Source of the DNA: UBA2199 sp964628035
Lineage (GTDB): Bacteria; Acidobacteriota; Aminicenantia; UBA2199
DNA: 64,000 bases
Direction of reading: 5' to 3'
Assembly: GCA_964628035.1 (NCBI GenBank)
Contig: CAZVPI010000002.1
Location: 1 to 64,000 of the forward strand
Shown: positions 50,657 to 61,076 of the stretch, one piece after another
Layout: each line of letters opens with the position of its first letter
Numbering within the stretch: the first letter of the stretch is position 1
Program-made: the position numbers and the translations under genes
The notes under the pieces: model-generated
Databases searched by the model: none
What the model saw: the letters and a program-made list of their open reading frames with translations, nothing else
Told to the model about the DNA's origin: nothing

Positions 50657-51363
50657 GAGAGCAGCCCCTTCATGCGCGCCACCGCCTCCCGCATCCCCAG
50701 AAAGGCGGCGTTGGCCACGATGGAGTGCCCGATGTTCAGCTCCTCGATCTCGGTCATGGCGGCGATGGGGTGGATGTTCTGGTAGGTCAGCCCGTGGCCG
50801 GCGAGCACCGTGATGTTCAGCTTGCGGGCATAGGTCACGGCCTTGGCGATCTTGTCCAGCTCCAGGCGGGCGTAGCTGTTGGCGCTGTTGATGGCGTAGT
50901 CTCCCGTGTTGAACTCCAGGACGCGCAGCCCCAGGCGGTGGCTGGCCTTGACCTGCTCGACGCCCGGGTCGATGAAGAGCGACACGCCGATGCCGGCGGC
51001 CATCAGGTTGCCGGCCACCTCCTGCACCTTCTCGGCGAACAGGCTGACGTCCAGGCCGCCGCTGGTGGTGACCTCGTCCTTGCTCTCGGGAACCAGGGTG
51101 CAGATGTCGGGCTTGTACTTGAGGGCGACCTTGACCATCTCCATGGAGGCGGCCATCTCCATGTTCAGCTTGGTCTTGATCACGCGGCGCAGGATCTCGA
51201 CGTCCCGCTCCTGGATGTGGCGCCGGTCCTGGCGCAGGTGCACGGTGATGCCGTCGGCGCCGCCCAGCTCGGCCAGGGCCGCGGCGTAGACGGGGTCGGG
51301 CTCGCTGGCCATGCGTGCCTGGCGCAGGGTGGCGATGTGGTCGATGTTGACGCTGAGTTTCAT
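50650..51363 (-). CDS. pdxJ: Pyridoxine 5'-phosphate synthase
   Basis: A 237-aa TIM-barrel enzyme for the DXP-dependent route to vitamin B6. KLSVNIDHIATLRQARM, GADGITVHLRQDRRHIQERD, NTGDYA and the C-terminal NIGHSIVANAAFLGM are all typical. pdxA is not in the window. It sits downstream of glmM, one base after its stop region. Confidence 0.96.
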   Translation of the reverse strand: MKLSVNIDHIATLRQARMASEPDPVYAAALAELGGADGITVHLRQDRRHIQERDVEILRRVIKTKLNMEMAASMEMVKVALKYKPDICTLVPESKDEVTTSGGLDVSLFAEKVQEVAGNLMAAGIGVSLFIDPGVEQVKASHRLGLRVLEFNTGDYAINSANSYARLELDKIAKAVTYARKLNITVLAGHGLTYQNIHPIAAMTEIEELNIGHSIVANAAFLGMREAVARMKGLLSC

Positions 51364-51364
51364 T

Positions 51365-52705
51365 CTAGCCTCCGAGTTCGCCCTCCACCAAGGCGCGGAA
51401 GGCGGGCAGGTGGGTCTCGATGATCTCCGGGTCGCGGGCCTCGATCATGATGCGGATCACGGGCTCGGTGCCCGAGTAGCGCGCCAGCAGGCGCGCCCGC
51501 CGCCCGTGGCGGGCGACGAAGCCGCGCTGCAGGCGCTGGAACTCCGGCCAGGCCGCCAGCGGCCGGCGGCGGCCAATGCGCAGGCTGAGGGTGCGCTGTG
51601 GATAGAGCGGCAGGCGGCGCGTGAGCTCGGCGGCGTCCCAGCCGTGGTGGTCCAGGGCGCGGAGAAAATAGAGGGCGGTCAACAGCCCGTCGCCCGTGCG
51701 CTGGCGGTGGCGCAGGATGACGTGCCCCGAGGGCTCGCCGCCGAGCAGTGCGCCGCTGCGGACCATCAGGCGGTAGACGTGCTTGTCGCCGACGTCGGCG
51801 CGCAGGAAACCGATGCCCGCCCGCTGCAGCGCCCGCTCCAGGCCCAGGTTGCTCATCACCGTCCCCACCACCAGCGGGCGGAAGCGGGGTTCGCGGTCGC
51901 GCAGATAGCGCGCCAGCAGGTACAGGGCGTGGTCGCCGTCCAGCGCGCGGCCAGCGCCGTCGCAGAAGGCGACGCGGTCGGCGTCGCCGTCGAAGGCCAG
52001 CCCCAGGCCGGCGCGGCTGCGCGCGACCAGGCCGCGCAGCGCCCGCGGCTGGGTCGAGCCGCAGCCGGCGTTGATGTTGCGCCCGTCGGGCCGGGCATGG
52101 GCCACGACAGCGTCGATGCCCAGGCGCTGGAACAGCGCCGGGGCCAGGAGCGAGGCGGCGCCGTTGGCGCAGTCCACGGCCAGCCGTCCCGGCCGGTTCT
52201 CCAGGCCGCGCCCTTCCAGGGCCAGGAAATCGGCGTACGGCCGGATGTCGGCCGTATCGGGTCGCGCGGCGGCGCCGCGGCCGCCGTGCCCGGCGGCCAG
52301 GAATTCTCGGCTGATCACGCTCTCCAGGCGGGAGGAGATCTTCTCGCCGCGGCGGTCGAAGATCTTGATGCCGTTGTCGGCGAAGGGGTTGTGCGAGGCG
52401 GAGATCATCACGCCGAAGTCGCAGCCCAGGCGGCGGGTAAGGAAGGAGAGCCCCGGCGTGGGCAGGACGCCGGCGTCCAGAACGGCGACATGCGGGCCGA
52501 TGCCGGCGGCCAGCTGCCGGGCGATCTCCGGCCCCGATTCCCTCGTGTCGCGTCCGAGGAGGATGCGCGGCCGCTTGCGCAAGCCGGCGGCGAGCGCGGC
52601 CAGCGAGGAGAGGATCGCGCCCAGGGCCCGCAGCGAGGTCTCGTCGAGGGGGTAGGCGCCGGCGCGGGAGCGGATGCCGTCGGTGCCGAAGATCGAGGCC
52701 CTCAT
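51365..52705 (-). CDS. glmM: Phosphoglucosamine mutase
   Basis: A 446-aa enzyme that converts glucosamine 6-phosphate to the 1-phosphate for cell-wall and LPS precursors. GTDGIRSRAG, the phosphoserine loop ISASHNPFADNGIK, the metal loop DGDADR, GGEPSGHVIL and the C-terminal RYSGTEPVIRIM are present. It follows cdaA-cdaR, the arrangement in which GlmM interacts with CdaA in Firmicutes. Overlaps cdaR by 4 bp. Confidence 0.95.
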   Translation of the reverse strand: MRASIFGTDGIRSRAGAYPLDETSLRALGAILSSLAALAAGLRKRPRILLGRDTRESGPEIARQLAAGIGPHVAVLDAGVLPTPGLSFLTRRLGCDFGVMISASHNPFADNGIKIFDRRGEKISSRLESVISREFLAAGHGGRGAAARPDTADIRPYADFLALEGRGLENRPGRLAVDCANGAASLLAPALFQRLGIDAVVAHARPDGRNINAGCGSTQPRALRGLVARSRAGLGLAFDGDADRVAFCDGAGRALDGDHALYLLARYLRDREPRFRPLVVGTVMSNLGLERALQRAGIGFLRADVGDKHVYRLMVRSGALLGGEPSGHVILRHRQRTGDGLLTALYFLRALDHHGWDAAELTRRLPLYPQRTLSLRIGRRRPLAAWPEFQRLQRGFVARHGRRARLLARYSGTEPVIRIMIEARDPEIIETHLPAFRALVEGELGG

Positions 52706-53376
52706 TTCTTCTGGCCGCGGTCCTCGATCTCCAGCTGCAGTTCCACGTCGCGCTGGTCGCGGAACTTGAGGATCTGCGGGGTCTGCTTCAGGGCCAGCCG
52801 GCGGCTCAGGCTGCCGCCGACGGCGCCGAGGTCGACGTCCTCGGTCTCGACGGCCTCGACGTCGGCCACCTGCGACTTGTAGCCCAGGATGGCGACCCGG
52901 TCGGGGACGGTCCGCGCCGACCTCAGGCGCAGGTTCGCCGGCAGGCGGCCGCGAAATTGGATGCGCACCGGCACCTCGCGGGTGGCGAACTCCTCGACGA
53001 AGACCTCGATCATCTTGGGGTGCACGGCGACGACTTGGACATCGGCGGCAAGGTCCAGGTAGTCCTCGGCGAAATAGTTCAGCTTGCCGCTCTCCTTGAT
53101 GTTCTTCAGGTCGATCTTGATGGCGTGGCTCTCGGGGGCGACGGCGGCCACGAACTTGGAGGCGCCTTTCAACGACACCGTGACCTCCTCGGGGCGCAGG
53201 TTCACCACCTCGATGTTCTGCGAAACGTTCAACACCTCCACCGGCAGCTTCAGCGTCTTCTCCGAGTAGGCGCGCTCGCCGCCGCTGACGACGGCCCAGA
53301 CCAGCAGGGCCAGGAGCAGGGCGCTGGCCTTGAGGCCCCAGTTGCGGAACAGGAGTTGCTTCAGCTTCTCGACCAT
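52702..53376 (-). CDS. cdaR: CdaA regulator CdaR (YbbR domains)
   Basis: A 224-aa membrane-anchored protein. One N-terminal helix (GLKASALLLALLVWAVVSGG) and two to three YbbR-type beta repeats, e.g. LPVEVLNVSQNIEVVN and VPVRIQFRGRLPANLR. In Firmicutes it modulates the diadenylate cyclase CdaA. One base from cdaA upstream. Confidence 0.9.
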   Translation of the reverse strand: MVEKLKQLLFRNWGLKASALLLALLVWAVVSGGERAYSEKTLKLPVEVLNVSQNIEVVNLRPEEVTVSLKGASKFVAAVAPESHAIKIDLKNIKESGKLNYFAEDYLDLAADVQVVAVHPKMIEVFVEEFATREVPVRIQFRGRLPANLRLRSARTVPDRVAILGYKSQVADVEAVETEDVDLGAVGGSLSRRLALKQTPQILKFRDQRDVELQLEIEDRGQKK

Positions 53377-53377
53377 G

Positions 53378-54136
53378 TCAGACCTTCAAAAATTTCAGGC
53401 GGTTCTTCAGCCCTTCGCGGTCCAGGCCGCGGATCAATTCGCCCTTGACGGCCAGCGAGATCTTGCCGGTCTGCTCCGAGACGACGACCGCCACGGCGTC
53501 GGTCTCCTGGCTGATGCCGATGGCGGCCAGGTGGCGGCCGCCGGCCGGCGTCAGCTCGAGCAGGGGCGGGTAGGGGAAGAAGCAGTTGGCGGCGGCGATG
53601 CGCCCGGCGGAGAGGATCACCGCCCCGTCGTGGAGCGGGGTATTGGGGGAGAAGATGGTCAGCAGCATGTCCTTGGAGACCACGGCGTCGATGCGGATGT
53701 GCTTGTCGATGTAGGACTTGAGCTTGATCTCGCGCTCGATGGCGATCAGGGCGCCGATCTTGCCCAGAGACAGGGCCACGGCGGCGTTGACGATCTCGTC
53801 GCGGATGCGCGAGACGTCGGCGGGAATGAACTGCGTCCGCAGCTTGCCGCCGATCTCGGCCAGGATCTTGCGGATCTCCCCCTGGAAGAGGACGATGACG
53901 GCGAAGACCAGGTAGGCCAGGAAGTTGTTCAGGACGGTGGAGAAGGCGGTCAGCTTGAGCAGGCTGGAAAACAGGGCGAAGAAGCCGATGAGCATCAAGC
54001 CCAGCGCCATCTGGTACGACTTGGTGCCCTTGATCAGCAGCAGGATGTAGTAGAAGAGCAGGAACAGCAGGAAGATGTCGAGCAGGTCGCGCCACGTGAC
54101 CTGGGTGAAGGCGCCGAGGATGTTCTCCAGGGACAT
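53378..54136 (-). CDS. cdaA: Diadenylate cyclase CdaA
   Basis: A 252-aa enzyme that makes c-di-AMP from two ATP. Three N-terminal membrane helices are followed by a DAC domain with the DGA motif (LHDGAVILSAGRIAAANCFF). The second catalytic motif, usually RHR, reads RHL (GGRHLAAIGISQETDAVAVV). Whether that lowers activity is unknown. It is encoded between ftsH and cdaR. Confidence 0.92.
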   Translation of the reverse strand: MSLENILGAFTQVTWRDLLDIFLLFLLFYYILLLIKGTKSYQMALGLMLIGFFALFSSLLKLTAFSTVLNNFLAYLVFAVIVLFQGEIRKILAEIGGKLRTQFIPADVSRIRDEIVNAAVALSLGKIGALIAIEREIKLKSYIDKHIRIDAVVSKDMLLTIFSPNTPLHDGAVILSAGRIAAANCFFPYPPLLELTPAGGRHLAAIGISQETDAVAVVVSEQTGKISLAVKGELIRGLDREGLKNRLKFLKV

Positions 54137-56011
<1,875 letters not shown>

Positions 56012-56041
56012 GACTCCTTGTTTTCCTTAGGTATTCCATTG

Positions 56042-56047
56042 ATTATA
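56042..56047 (-). promoter_or_regulatory. Extended -10 promoter of ftsH
   Basis: On the minus strand TGCTATAAT, an extended -10, about 30 nt before the ftsH ATG. No good -35 is seen. Confidence 0.6.
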
Positions 56048-56083
56048 GCATAAAGAGCCCGGATTGAGAATCCAGAAACAGCA

Positions 56084-56111
56084 GCGACCCGTGACAGGTG
56101 GCGGGTGACGA
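56084..56111 (+). repeat. A array, degenerate, 4 x 7 bp
   Basis: GCGACCC, GTGACAG, GTGGCGG, GTGACGA. It lies upstream of ftsH rather than behind a gene. Confidence 0.55.
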
Positions 56112-56211
56112 GCGAAAAGGCGCGCGACGCGCCCGCTGCGCACCCAAGCCGAAAGGCGAGAGTGCAGATCCATGACGGAAACGAAACCGAGTGCTGGAGG
56201 GGCAAAACGAG

Positions 56212-56234
56212 AAAAACCCCTTAACAGGGGGTTT
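56212..56234 (-). terminator. Terminator-like hairpin downstream of the leftward KBL-like gene
   Basis: On the minus strand AAACCCC, a short loop, GGGGTTT followed by further T residues. It lies about 290 bp after that gene's stop and upstream of ftsH. Confidence 0.55.
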
Positions 56235-56241
56235 CCATTGC

Positions 56242-56294
56242 GGTGTCGCATCGTGTGACACCAATCTCGATCGTGAGCCTCCATGCGGAGGCTC
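56242..56294. other. Two further hairpins in tandem
   Basis: GGTGTCGCA-TCG-TGTGACACC (56242-56262, one mismatch) and GAGCCTCC-ATGC-GGAGGCTC (56275-56294, perfect 8-bp stem). With the adjacent terminator-like stem they form three stems in ~80 nt, a possible structured RNA or protein-binding array. Confidence 0.5.
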
Positions 56295-56521
56295 CCCCAG
56301 CCACGCAATGTCCTGAGAGGTTCCATTCCCTGGCCTTCCTATCATCAACGCCAGCCAAACAAAACGAGACGGCGACCTCATCCTGAAGCCTGAAGTTGCC
56401 AGCCTTGCAACCTTGAAAAGGCTAGTGGACTATCCCAAGGAACATGATATTTGGGCAGCATTGCACCCACACTCACACTATCACGATCACGGGCATGCGG
56501 GGCGTGTTCGCGGCAGGGTTC

Positions 56522-57784
56522 CTAGATCACGCCGTGCTTCTTTCCGACCTTGGCGAAGGCGGCGACCGCCTTCTCGATGTGCTCGCGGCTGTGGGCGGCC
56601 GACACCTGCACGCGGATGCGCGATTGGCCGCGCGGCACCACCGGGAAGAAGAAACCGACCACGTAGATGCCCTCGGCGTAGAGGTCGCGGGCCATCTGCT
56701 GCGAGAGTTGGGCGTCGTTCTCGAACTTGCGGAACAGCACCGGCACGATGGGATGGGTGCCCGGGTTGATGTCGAAGCCCAGGCGGGTCATCTCGGAACG
56801 GAACAGGGCGGTGTTCTCCATCAGCCGCTGGCGCAGGTCGCCGCTCTTCTCCAGCAGGTCGAAGGCGGCGATGCCGGCGGCGGCGATCGACGGTGCCAGG
56901 GTGTTGGAGAACAGGTAGGGGCGCGATTTCTGGCGCAGGATCTCGATCATCTCGCGGCGGCCGGTGGTGAAGCCGCCGGTGGCGCCGCCCATGGCCTTGC
57001 CCAGGGTGGAGGTGATCAGGTCCACCTGGCCCAGGGCGCCGTGCACCTCGACGGCGCCGCGGCCCCTGGCCCCCAGGAAGCCGGTGGCGTGCGACTCGTC
57101 GACCATCACCAGCGCGTCGTAGCGGTTGGCCAGCTCGATGATGCCGCGCAGGTCGGCGATGTCGCCGTCCATGGAGAAGACGCCGTCGCTGGCGATGAGG
57201 ATGTTGCGCGCCGGCACCGGTTCCCGGTCCAGGCCCGGCCCGTCCCAGATGTCCAGGCCCTCGCGCGCCTTCTTCAGCGCGCTTTCCAGCGACTTCAGGT
57301 CGGAGTGCTCGTAGATGAAGCGCTTGGCCTTGCACAGACGGATGCCGTCGATGATGCTGGCGTGGTTCAGGGCGTCGGTGATGATGGCGTCCTCGGTGCC
57401 CAGCAGGCTCTCGAACAGCCCGCCGTTGGCGTCGAAGCACGAGGAATAGAGGATGGTGTCCTCGGTCTCGTAGAAGCGGGAGATCCTCTCCTCCAGGCGC
57501 TTGTGCAGGTCCTGCGTGCCGCAGATGAAGCGCACCGAGGCCAGGCCGAAGCCGTAGCGGTCGAGGGCCTCGTGGGCGGCGCGGATGAGGTCGGGGTGGT
57601 TGGCCAGGCCCAGGTAGTTGTTGGAGCAGAAGTTCAGCACCTCGCGCGGCTCCGAACCGGCCGGGAACTGGACGTGGATCTCGGGCTTCTGGCTGCTGAG
57701 GATGGTGCGCTCCTCCTTGAACAGCCCCGAGTCCTTGATCTTGATGATCTCCTGTTTGAAGTCGTATTTCACTCGCTGGTACAT
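56522..57784 (-). CDS. kbl: Glycine C-acetyltransferase-like alpha-oxoamine synthase (first copy)
   Basis: A 420-aa PLP enzyme that condenses an acyl-CoA with an amino acid; 2-amino-3-ketobutyrate CoA ligase (threonine breakdown) is the nearest type. NFCSNNYLGLANHP, SVRFICGTQDLHKRLE, the PLP-binding STLGKAMGGATGGFTTG and RIRVQVSAAHSREHIEKA are typical. An insert (GLDIWDGPGLDREPVPARN) near the middle sets it apart from the second copy. tdh is not adjacent. Start at 57784 with AAGGAG upstream. Confidence 0.88.
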   Translation of the reverse strand: MYQRVKYDFKQEIIKIKDSGLFKEERTILSSQKPEIHVQFPAGSEPREVLNFCSNNYLGLANHPDLIRAAHEALDRYGFGLASVRFICGTQDLHKRLEERISRFYETEDTILYSSCFDANGGLFESLLGTEDAIITDALNHASIIDGIRLCKAKRFIYEHSDLKSLESALKKAREGLDIWDGPGLDREPVPARNILIASDGVFSMDGDIADLRGIIELANRYDALVMVDESHATGFLGARGRGAVEVHGALGQVDLITSTLGKAMGGATGGFTTGRREMIEILRQKSRPYLFSNTLAPSIAAAGIAAFDLLEKSGDLRQRLMENTALFRSEMTRLGFDINPGTHPIVPVLFRKFENDAQLSQQMARDLYAEGIYVVGFFFPVVPRGQSRIRVQVSAAHSREHIEKAVAAFAKVGKKHGVI

Positions 57785-57803
57785 CGGCGGGCTCCTTGCC
57801 GCC

Positions 57804-57832
57804 ATTGTACACCAGGCGGGCATGGAAGGGAA
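57804..57832 (-). promoter_or_regulatory. Weak promoter of the first kbl-like gene
   Basis: On the minus strand TTCCCT, 17 bp, TACAAT, 19 nt before the ATG. Confidence 0.45.
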
Positions 57833-57883
57833 GCGTTCAGGGAGCCCCGTCCAGCCGGACGGCCTTTGCGGAACGCCGGGCAG

Positions 57884-57912
57884 TTGAAAAAAAAATCCAG
57901 ATGGGTCATAGT
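57884..57912 (+). promoter_or_regulatory. Promoter of the propeller sensor kinase
   Basis: TTGAAA, 17 bp, CATAGT. The ATG at 57921 is 8 nt after the -10 box, so the leader is about 2 nt. Confidence 0.55.
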
Positions 57913-57920
57913 GAGCTGGC

Positions 57921-60900
57921 ATGGAGAGAAACTCCGCACCCGTGCTCCCAAGGCCTCGTCCCGGGAAGCCCGCAGGGGCCCGATGCGCCGTCTTCCTGGC
58001 GCTGGCGGCCTTGGCGGCCGCCACGGCCCTGGCCCTGGACCCGGGCAAGCGCGTCGACCACTACATCATCGACGTCTGGAACACCGACAACAGCGGTCTG
58101 CCGCAGAACTCGGTGCTGAGCCTGATCCAAGCCCGCGATGGCTACCTGTGGGTCGGCACCTACGAGGGCTTGTGCCGCTTCGACGGCCGCCGCTTCACCG
58201 TCTTCGACAAGGCGAACACTCCCGAGATCCAGAACAACAGCATGCTGGTCATGGCCGAGGGGTCCGACGGCGCCCTGTGGATCGGCACCCCGAACGGCTT
58301 GCTCTGCCGCCGCGACGGCCGCTTCCGCAATTACACGACCGCGGACGGGCTGGCCGGCGATTTCATCCTCTCGCTGGCCTTCGGCCCCGACGGCAGCCTG
58401 TGGATCGGGACCACGCAGGGCCTCAGCCGCTGCCGCGACGGTGCGTTCACTTTGGAAGCCGGCCGGGAGCCGGCCCTGCCGGCCTACGTATCGGCCCTCT
58501 GCTTCGACGCGGCGGGAACCCTATGGGCCGGAACCAGCGAAGGCTTGTTCCAGCACCGCCAGGGACGCTTCCTGCCGCAGCCGCTTCCGGGGGGTTCGGC
58601 CGACAACACCATCTGGAGCCTGTGCAGCGCCCGCGACGGCACGCTGTGGATCGGCACGGCCGGAGACCACCTGTTCTCGCTGCGTCAGGGGGCGGTGCGC
58701 CGCTTCGGCTTGCGCGAGAACCTGTCGGGGAGACGGGTGCGGGTCATCCACGAGGACCGGCGCGGCACCCTGTGGGTCGGCACCGACAACGGCGGGCTCA
58801 ACCGCTTCGAAGGGGACGGCTTCTCCAGCCTGGACCAGCAACGGGGGCTGAGCAACGACTCGGTGCGCGCCCTGGTCGACGACCACGAGGGGAGCCTGTG
58901 GCTGGGCACCTTCGGCGGCGGGCTGTGCCGACTGAAGGACGACCGCTACATCTTCTACCATTCGCGGAACGGCCTGCCGGTGGACCTCACCCGCGCGGTG
59001 CTGCAGGACCGCGGCGGCGCCTTCTGGATCGGCACCATCGGCGGAGGCCTGGTCCGCTTCCGTGACGGGGAGTTCCGGGTGTTCGGCCACCGGGAGGGCC
59101 TGCGCAACCTGCGCGTGTGGTCGATCGCCGAGGCCGGCGACGGCGCCATCTGGTTCGGGACGTACGGCGGCGGCCTGCACCGGCTGCGCGACGGCCGCAT
59201 CTCCGTCTGGACCACGAGCGAGGGGCTGAGCAACGACATCGTGCGCGCCGTGCTGGCCGCCCAGGACGGATCGATATGGGCCGGGAGCAACGGCGGCGGC
59301 ATCGACATCCTGCGCCCGGACGGCCGCATCGAGAACATCAGCAGGCGCAACGGACTGCAGGACGACTTCATCTACGCCCTGGCCCAGGACCGGGCCGGCG
59401 TGATCTGGGCCGGCTCCTACAACGGAGACCTGTACCGTTTCCAGGACGGCAGGATCACGACCTTCACCCCGCAGCCCGGCGGCGGCCGCAACGCCATCTG
59501 GGCCATCTATCCCGACGCCGAAGGCACCCTGTGGATCGGCACCAACTCCGGCGGCCTGGTGCGCTGGCGCGACGGCCGCTTCCGCGCCATCACCACCCGC
59601 GACGGTCTTTTCAACGACGTGGCCTTCCAGATCCTCGAGGACGACCACGGCTTCCTGTGGATGAACTGCAACAAGGGGGTGTACCGCGCCCGCAAGGACG
59701 AATTGAACGACTTCGCCGACAACCTCATCCCCCGCGTGAGCTCGCCGTCCTTCGGCGTGTCCGAGGGGGTGCGCGGCGTCGAAAGCACCGGTCCGGCCCA
59801 GCCGGCGGGCTGGAAGGGCCGCGACGGCAAGCTCTGGTTCCCCACCATCAAGGGGGTGGTGGTGGTCGACCCCGACTACCACAATCTTAACGAGCACGTC
59901 CCCAGAGTGTACATCGAGGAAATGGCCGTCGACGGCGCCGCCGCCGACTTGGGCGCTCCGATCTCGGTCGCTCCGGGGCGCCGCAAGCTGGAGTTCACCT
60001 ACACCGCCCTGAGCTTCCTGGTGCCGGAGAAGGTGCGCTTCAAGACCATGCTGGGCGGCTACGACCACGGCTGGAGCTCCGAGAGCGGCCGGCGGCAATC
60101 CTCCTACACCAACCTGCCGCCCGGCGACTACGTCTTCCGGGTGATCGCCTGCAACAACGACGGCATCTGGAACAGCGAGGGGGCGAGCCTTCCCTTCCGC
60201 ATCGAGCCGCGCTTTTACCAGACCCCCTGGTTCCTGGCCCTGGCGGCGCTGGCGGTCCTGCTGCTGGCCGCGCTGGCGGTGCGCTGGCGCTTCCGCCGCC
60301 TGCAGCGGCGCGAGCGGCAGCTGCAGGCGCTGGTGCGCGAGCGCACCGCCGAGTTGTCGCGCCTCAACGAGGAGCTGCTCCAGGCCAACCGCATGCAGAA
60401 CGAGCTGCAGCGCATCGCCGTGCATGACCTGAAGAACCCGCTGCAGGCCATCATGGGCGCCGCCGACCTGATCCGGCACCAGGGCCGCGGTGCCGCGGCG
60501 GGCCCCATGCTGGCCGAGAAGATCACCCTGGCCAGCCGGCGCATGCTCTCCCTGATCAACGAGATGCTGGACATCTCGCGTTTCGAGCGAGGCGACATCA
60601 AACTGGAGATGCAGGAGATCGACCTCGGCGACCTCCTGTCCCTGTCGGCCGAGAGCTTCGCCGAGTCCATGCGCCAGAAGGAGCAGCGCCTGCGGCGGGA
60701 GATCGAGCCGGGCTGCCGGGTCCTGGGCGACCTGGAATGGATGAAGGAGATCTTCGACAACCTGGTCAGCAACGCCGTGAAATTCTCCCCGCCCGGGGCC
60801 GTCATCACCCTGGAGGTCCGTTGCGCCGAGGGCTCGGTGCGGGCGGCGGTCCGCGACCAGGGGCCGGGGCTCACCCCCGAGGACCAGCGCAACCTGTTCA

Positions 60901-61076
60901 AGAAATTCCAGCGGCTGAGCGCACGGCCCACCGGCGACGAGTCCTCCTCCGGCCTGGGCCTTTCCATTGCCGAGTTCCTGGTGCGCAAGCACGGCGGCCG
61001 CATCTGGGCGGAGAACAACCCGCAGGGCGGCAGCGCCTTTCTGGTCGAGTTTCCCGCGGTCGCGGACAGAGGTTAG
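57921..61076 (+). CDS. Beta-propeller (HTCS-like) sensor histidine kinase
   Basis: A 1051-aa two-component sensor. A signal or anchor (CAVFLALAALAAATALALDP) is followed by about a dozen Reg_prop repeats of the form G-x-L-W-I-G-T...G-L-x-R (residues ~50-600), forming two periplasmic propellers. A Y_Y_Y domain covers ~650-750, a membrane helix ~775-795 and a coiled coil follows. HisKA has IAVHDLKNPLQAIMG (phosphoacceptor His) and the HATPase has NLVSNAVKFS and SSGLGLSIAEFL. Unlike many HTCS proteins it has no receiver or AraC output, and no response regulator is adjacent. Confidence 0.93.
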   Translation: MERNSAPVLPRPRPGKPAGARCAVFLALAALAAATALALDPGKRVDHYIIDVWNTDNSGLPQNSVLSLIQARDGYLWVGTYEGLCRFDGRRFTVFDKANTPEIQNNSMLVMAEGSDGALWIGTPNGLLCRRDGRFRNYTTADGLAGDFILSLAFGPDGSLWIGTTQGLSRCRDGAFTLEAGREPALPAYVSALCFDAAGTLWAGTSEGLFQHRQGRFLPQPLPGGSADNTIWSLCSARDGTLWIGTAGDHLFSLRQGAVRRFGLRENLSGRRVRVIHEDRRGTLWVGTDNGGLNRFEGDGFSSLDQQRGLSNDSVRALVDDHEGSLWLGTFGGGLCRLKDDRYIFYHSRNGLPVDLTRAVLQDRGGAFWIGTIGGGLVRFRDGEFRVFGHREGLRNLRVWSIAEAGDGAIWFGTYGGGLHRLRDGRISVWTTSEGLSNDIVRAVLAAQDGSIWAGSNGGGIDILRPDGRIENISRRNGLQDDFIYALAQDRAGVIWAGSYNGDLYRFQDGRITTFTPQPGGGRNAIWAIYPDAEGTLWIGTNSGGLVRWRDGRFRAITTRDGLFNDVAFQILEDDHGFLWMNCNKGVYRARKDELNDFADNLIPRVSSPSFGVSEGVRGVESTGPAQPAGWKGRDGKLWFPTIKGVVVVDPDYHNLNEHVPRVYIEEMAVDGAAADLGAPISVAPGRRKLEFTYTALSFLVPEKVRFKTMLGGYDHGWSSESGRRQSSYTNLPPGDYVFRVIACNNDGIWNSEGASLPFRIEPRFYQTPWFLALAALAVLLLAALAVRWRFRRLQRRERQLQALVRERTAELSRLNEELLQANRMQNELQRIAVHDLKNPLQAIMGAADLIRHQGRGAAAGPMLAEKITLASRRMLSLINEMLDISRFERGDIKLEMQEIDLGDLLSLSAESFAESMRQKEQRLRREIEPGCRVLGDLEWMKEIFDNLVSNAVKFSPPGAVITLEVRCAEGSVRAAVRDQGPGLTPEDQRNLFKKFQRLSARPTGDESSSGLGLSIAEFLVRKHGGRIWAENNPQGGSAFLVEFPAVADRG

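Larger units (their letters stand above)
56012..56521. other. 510-bp intergenic region with hairpins and a degenerate A array
   Basis: Contains the ftsH promoter, a degenerate A array (56084-56111), three successive hairpins (56212-56294) and, near 56341-56510, a stretch of lower GC that reads open on the plus strand (KRDGDLILKPEVASLATLK, then HPHSHYHDHGHAG). That stretch looks like a decayed coding fragment; I cannot assign it. Confidence 0.6.

Noticed and set aside
56413..56769. Rightward coding region ending over the first kbl-like gene
   Set aside because: Only its first ~40 codons are outside the real gene, start is a TTG without ribosome-binding site, and no family is recognisable; noted as a possible remnant only.
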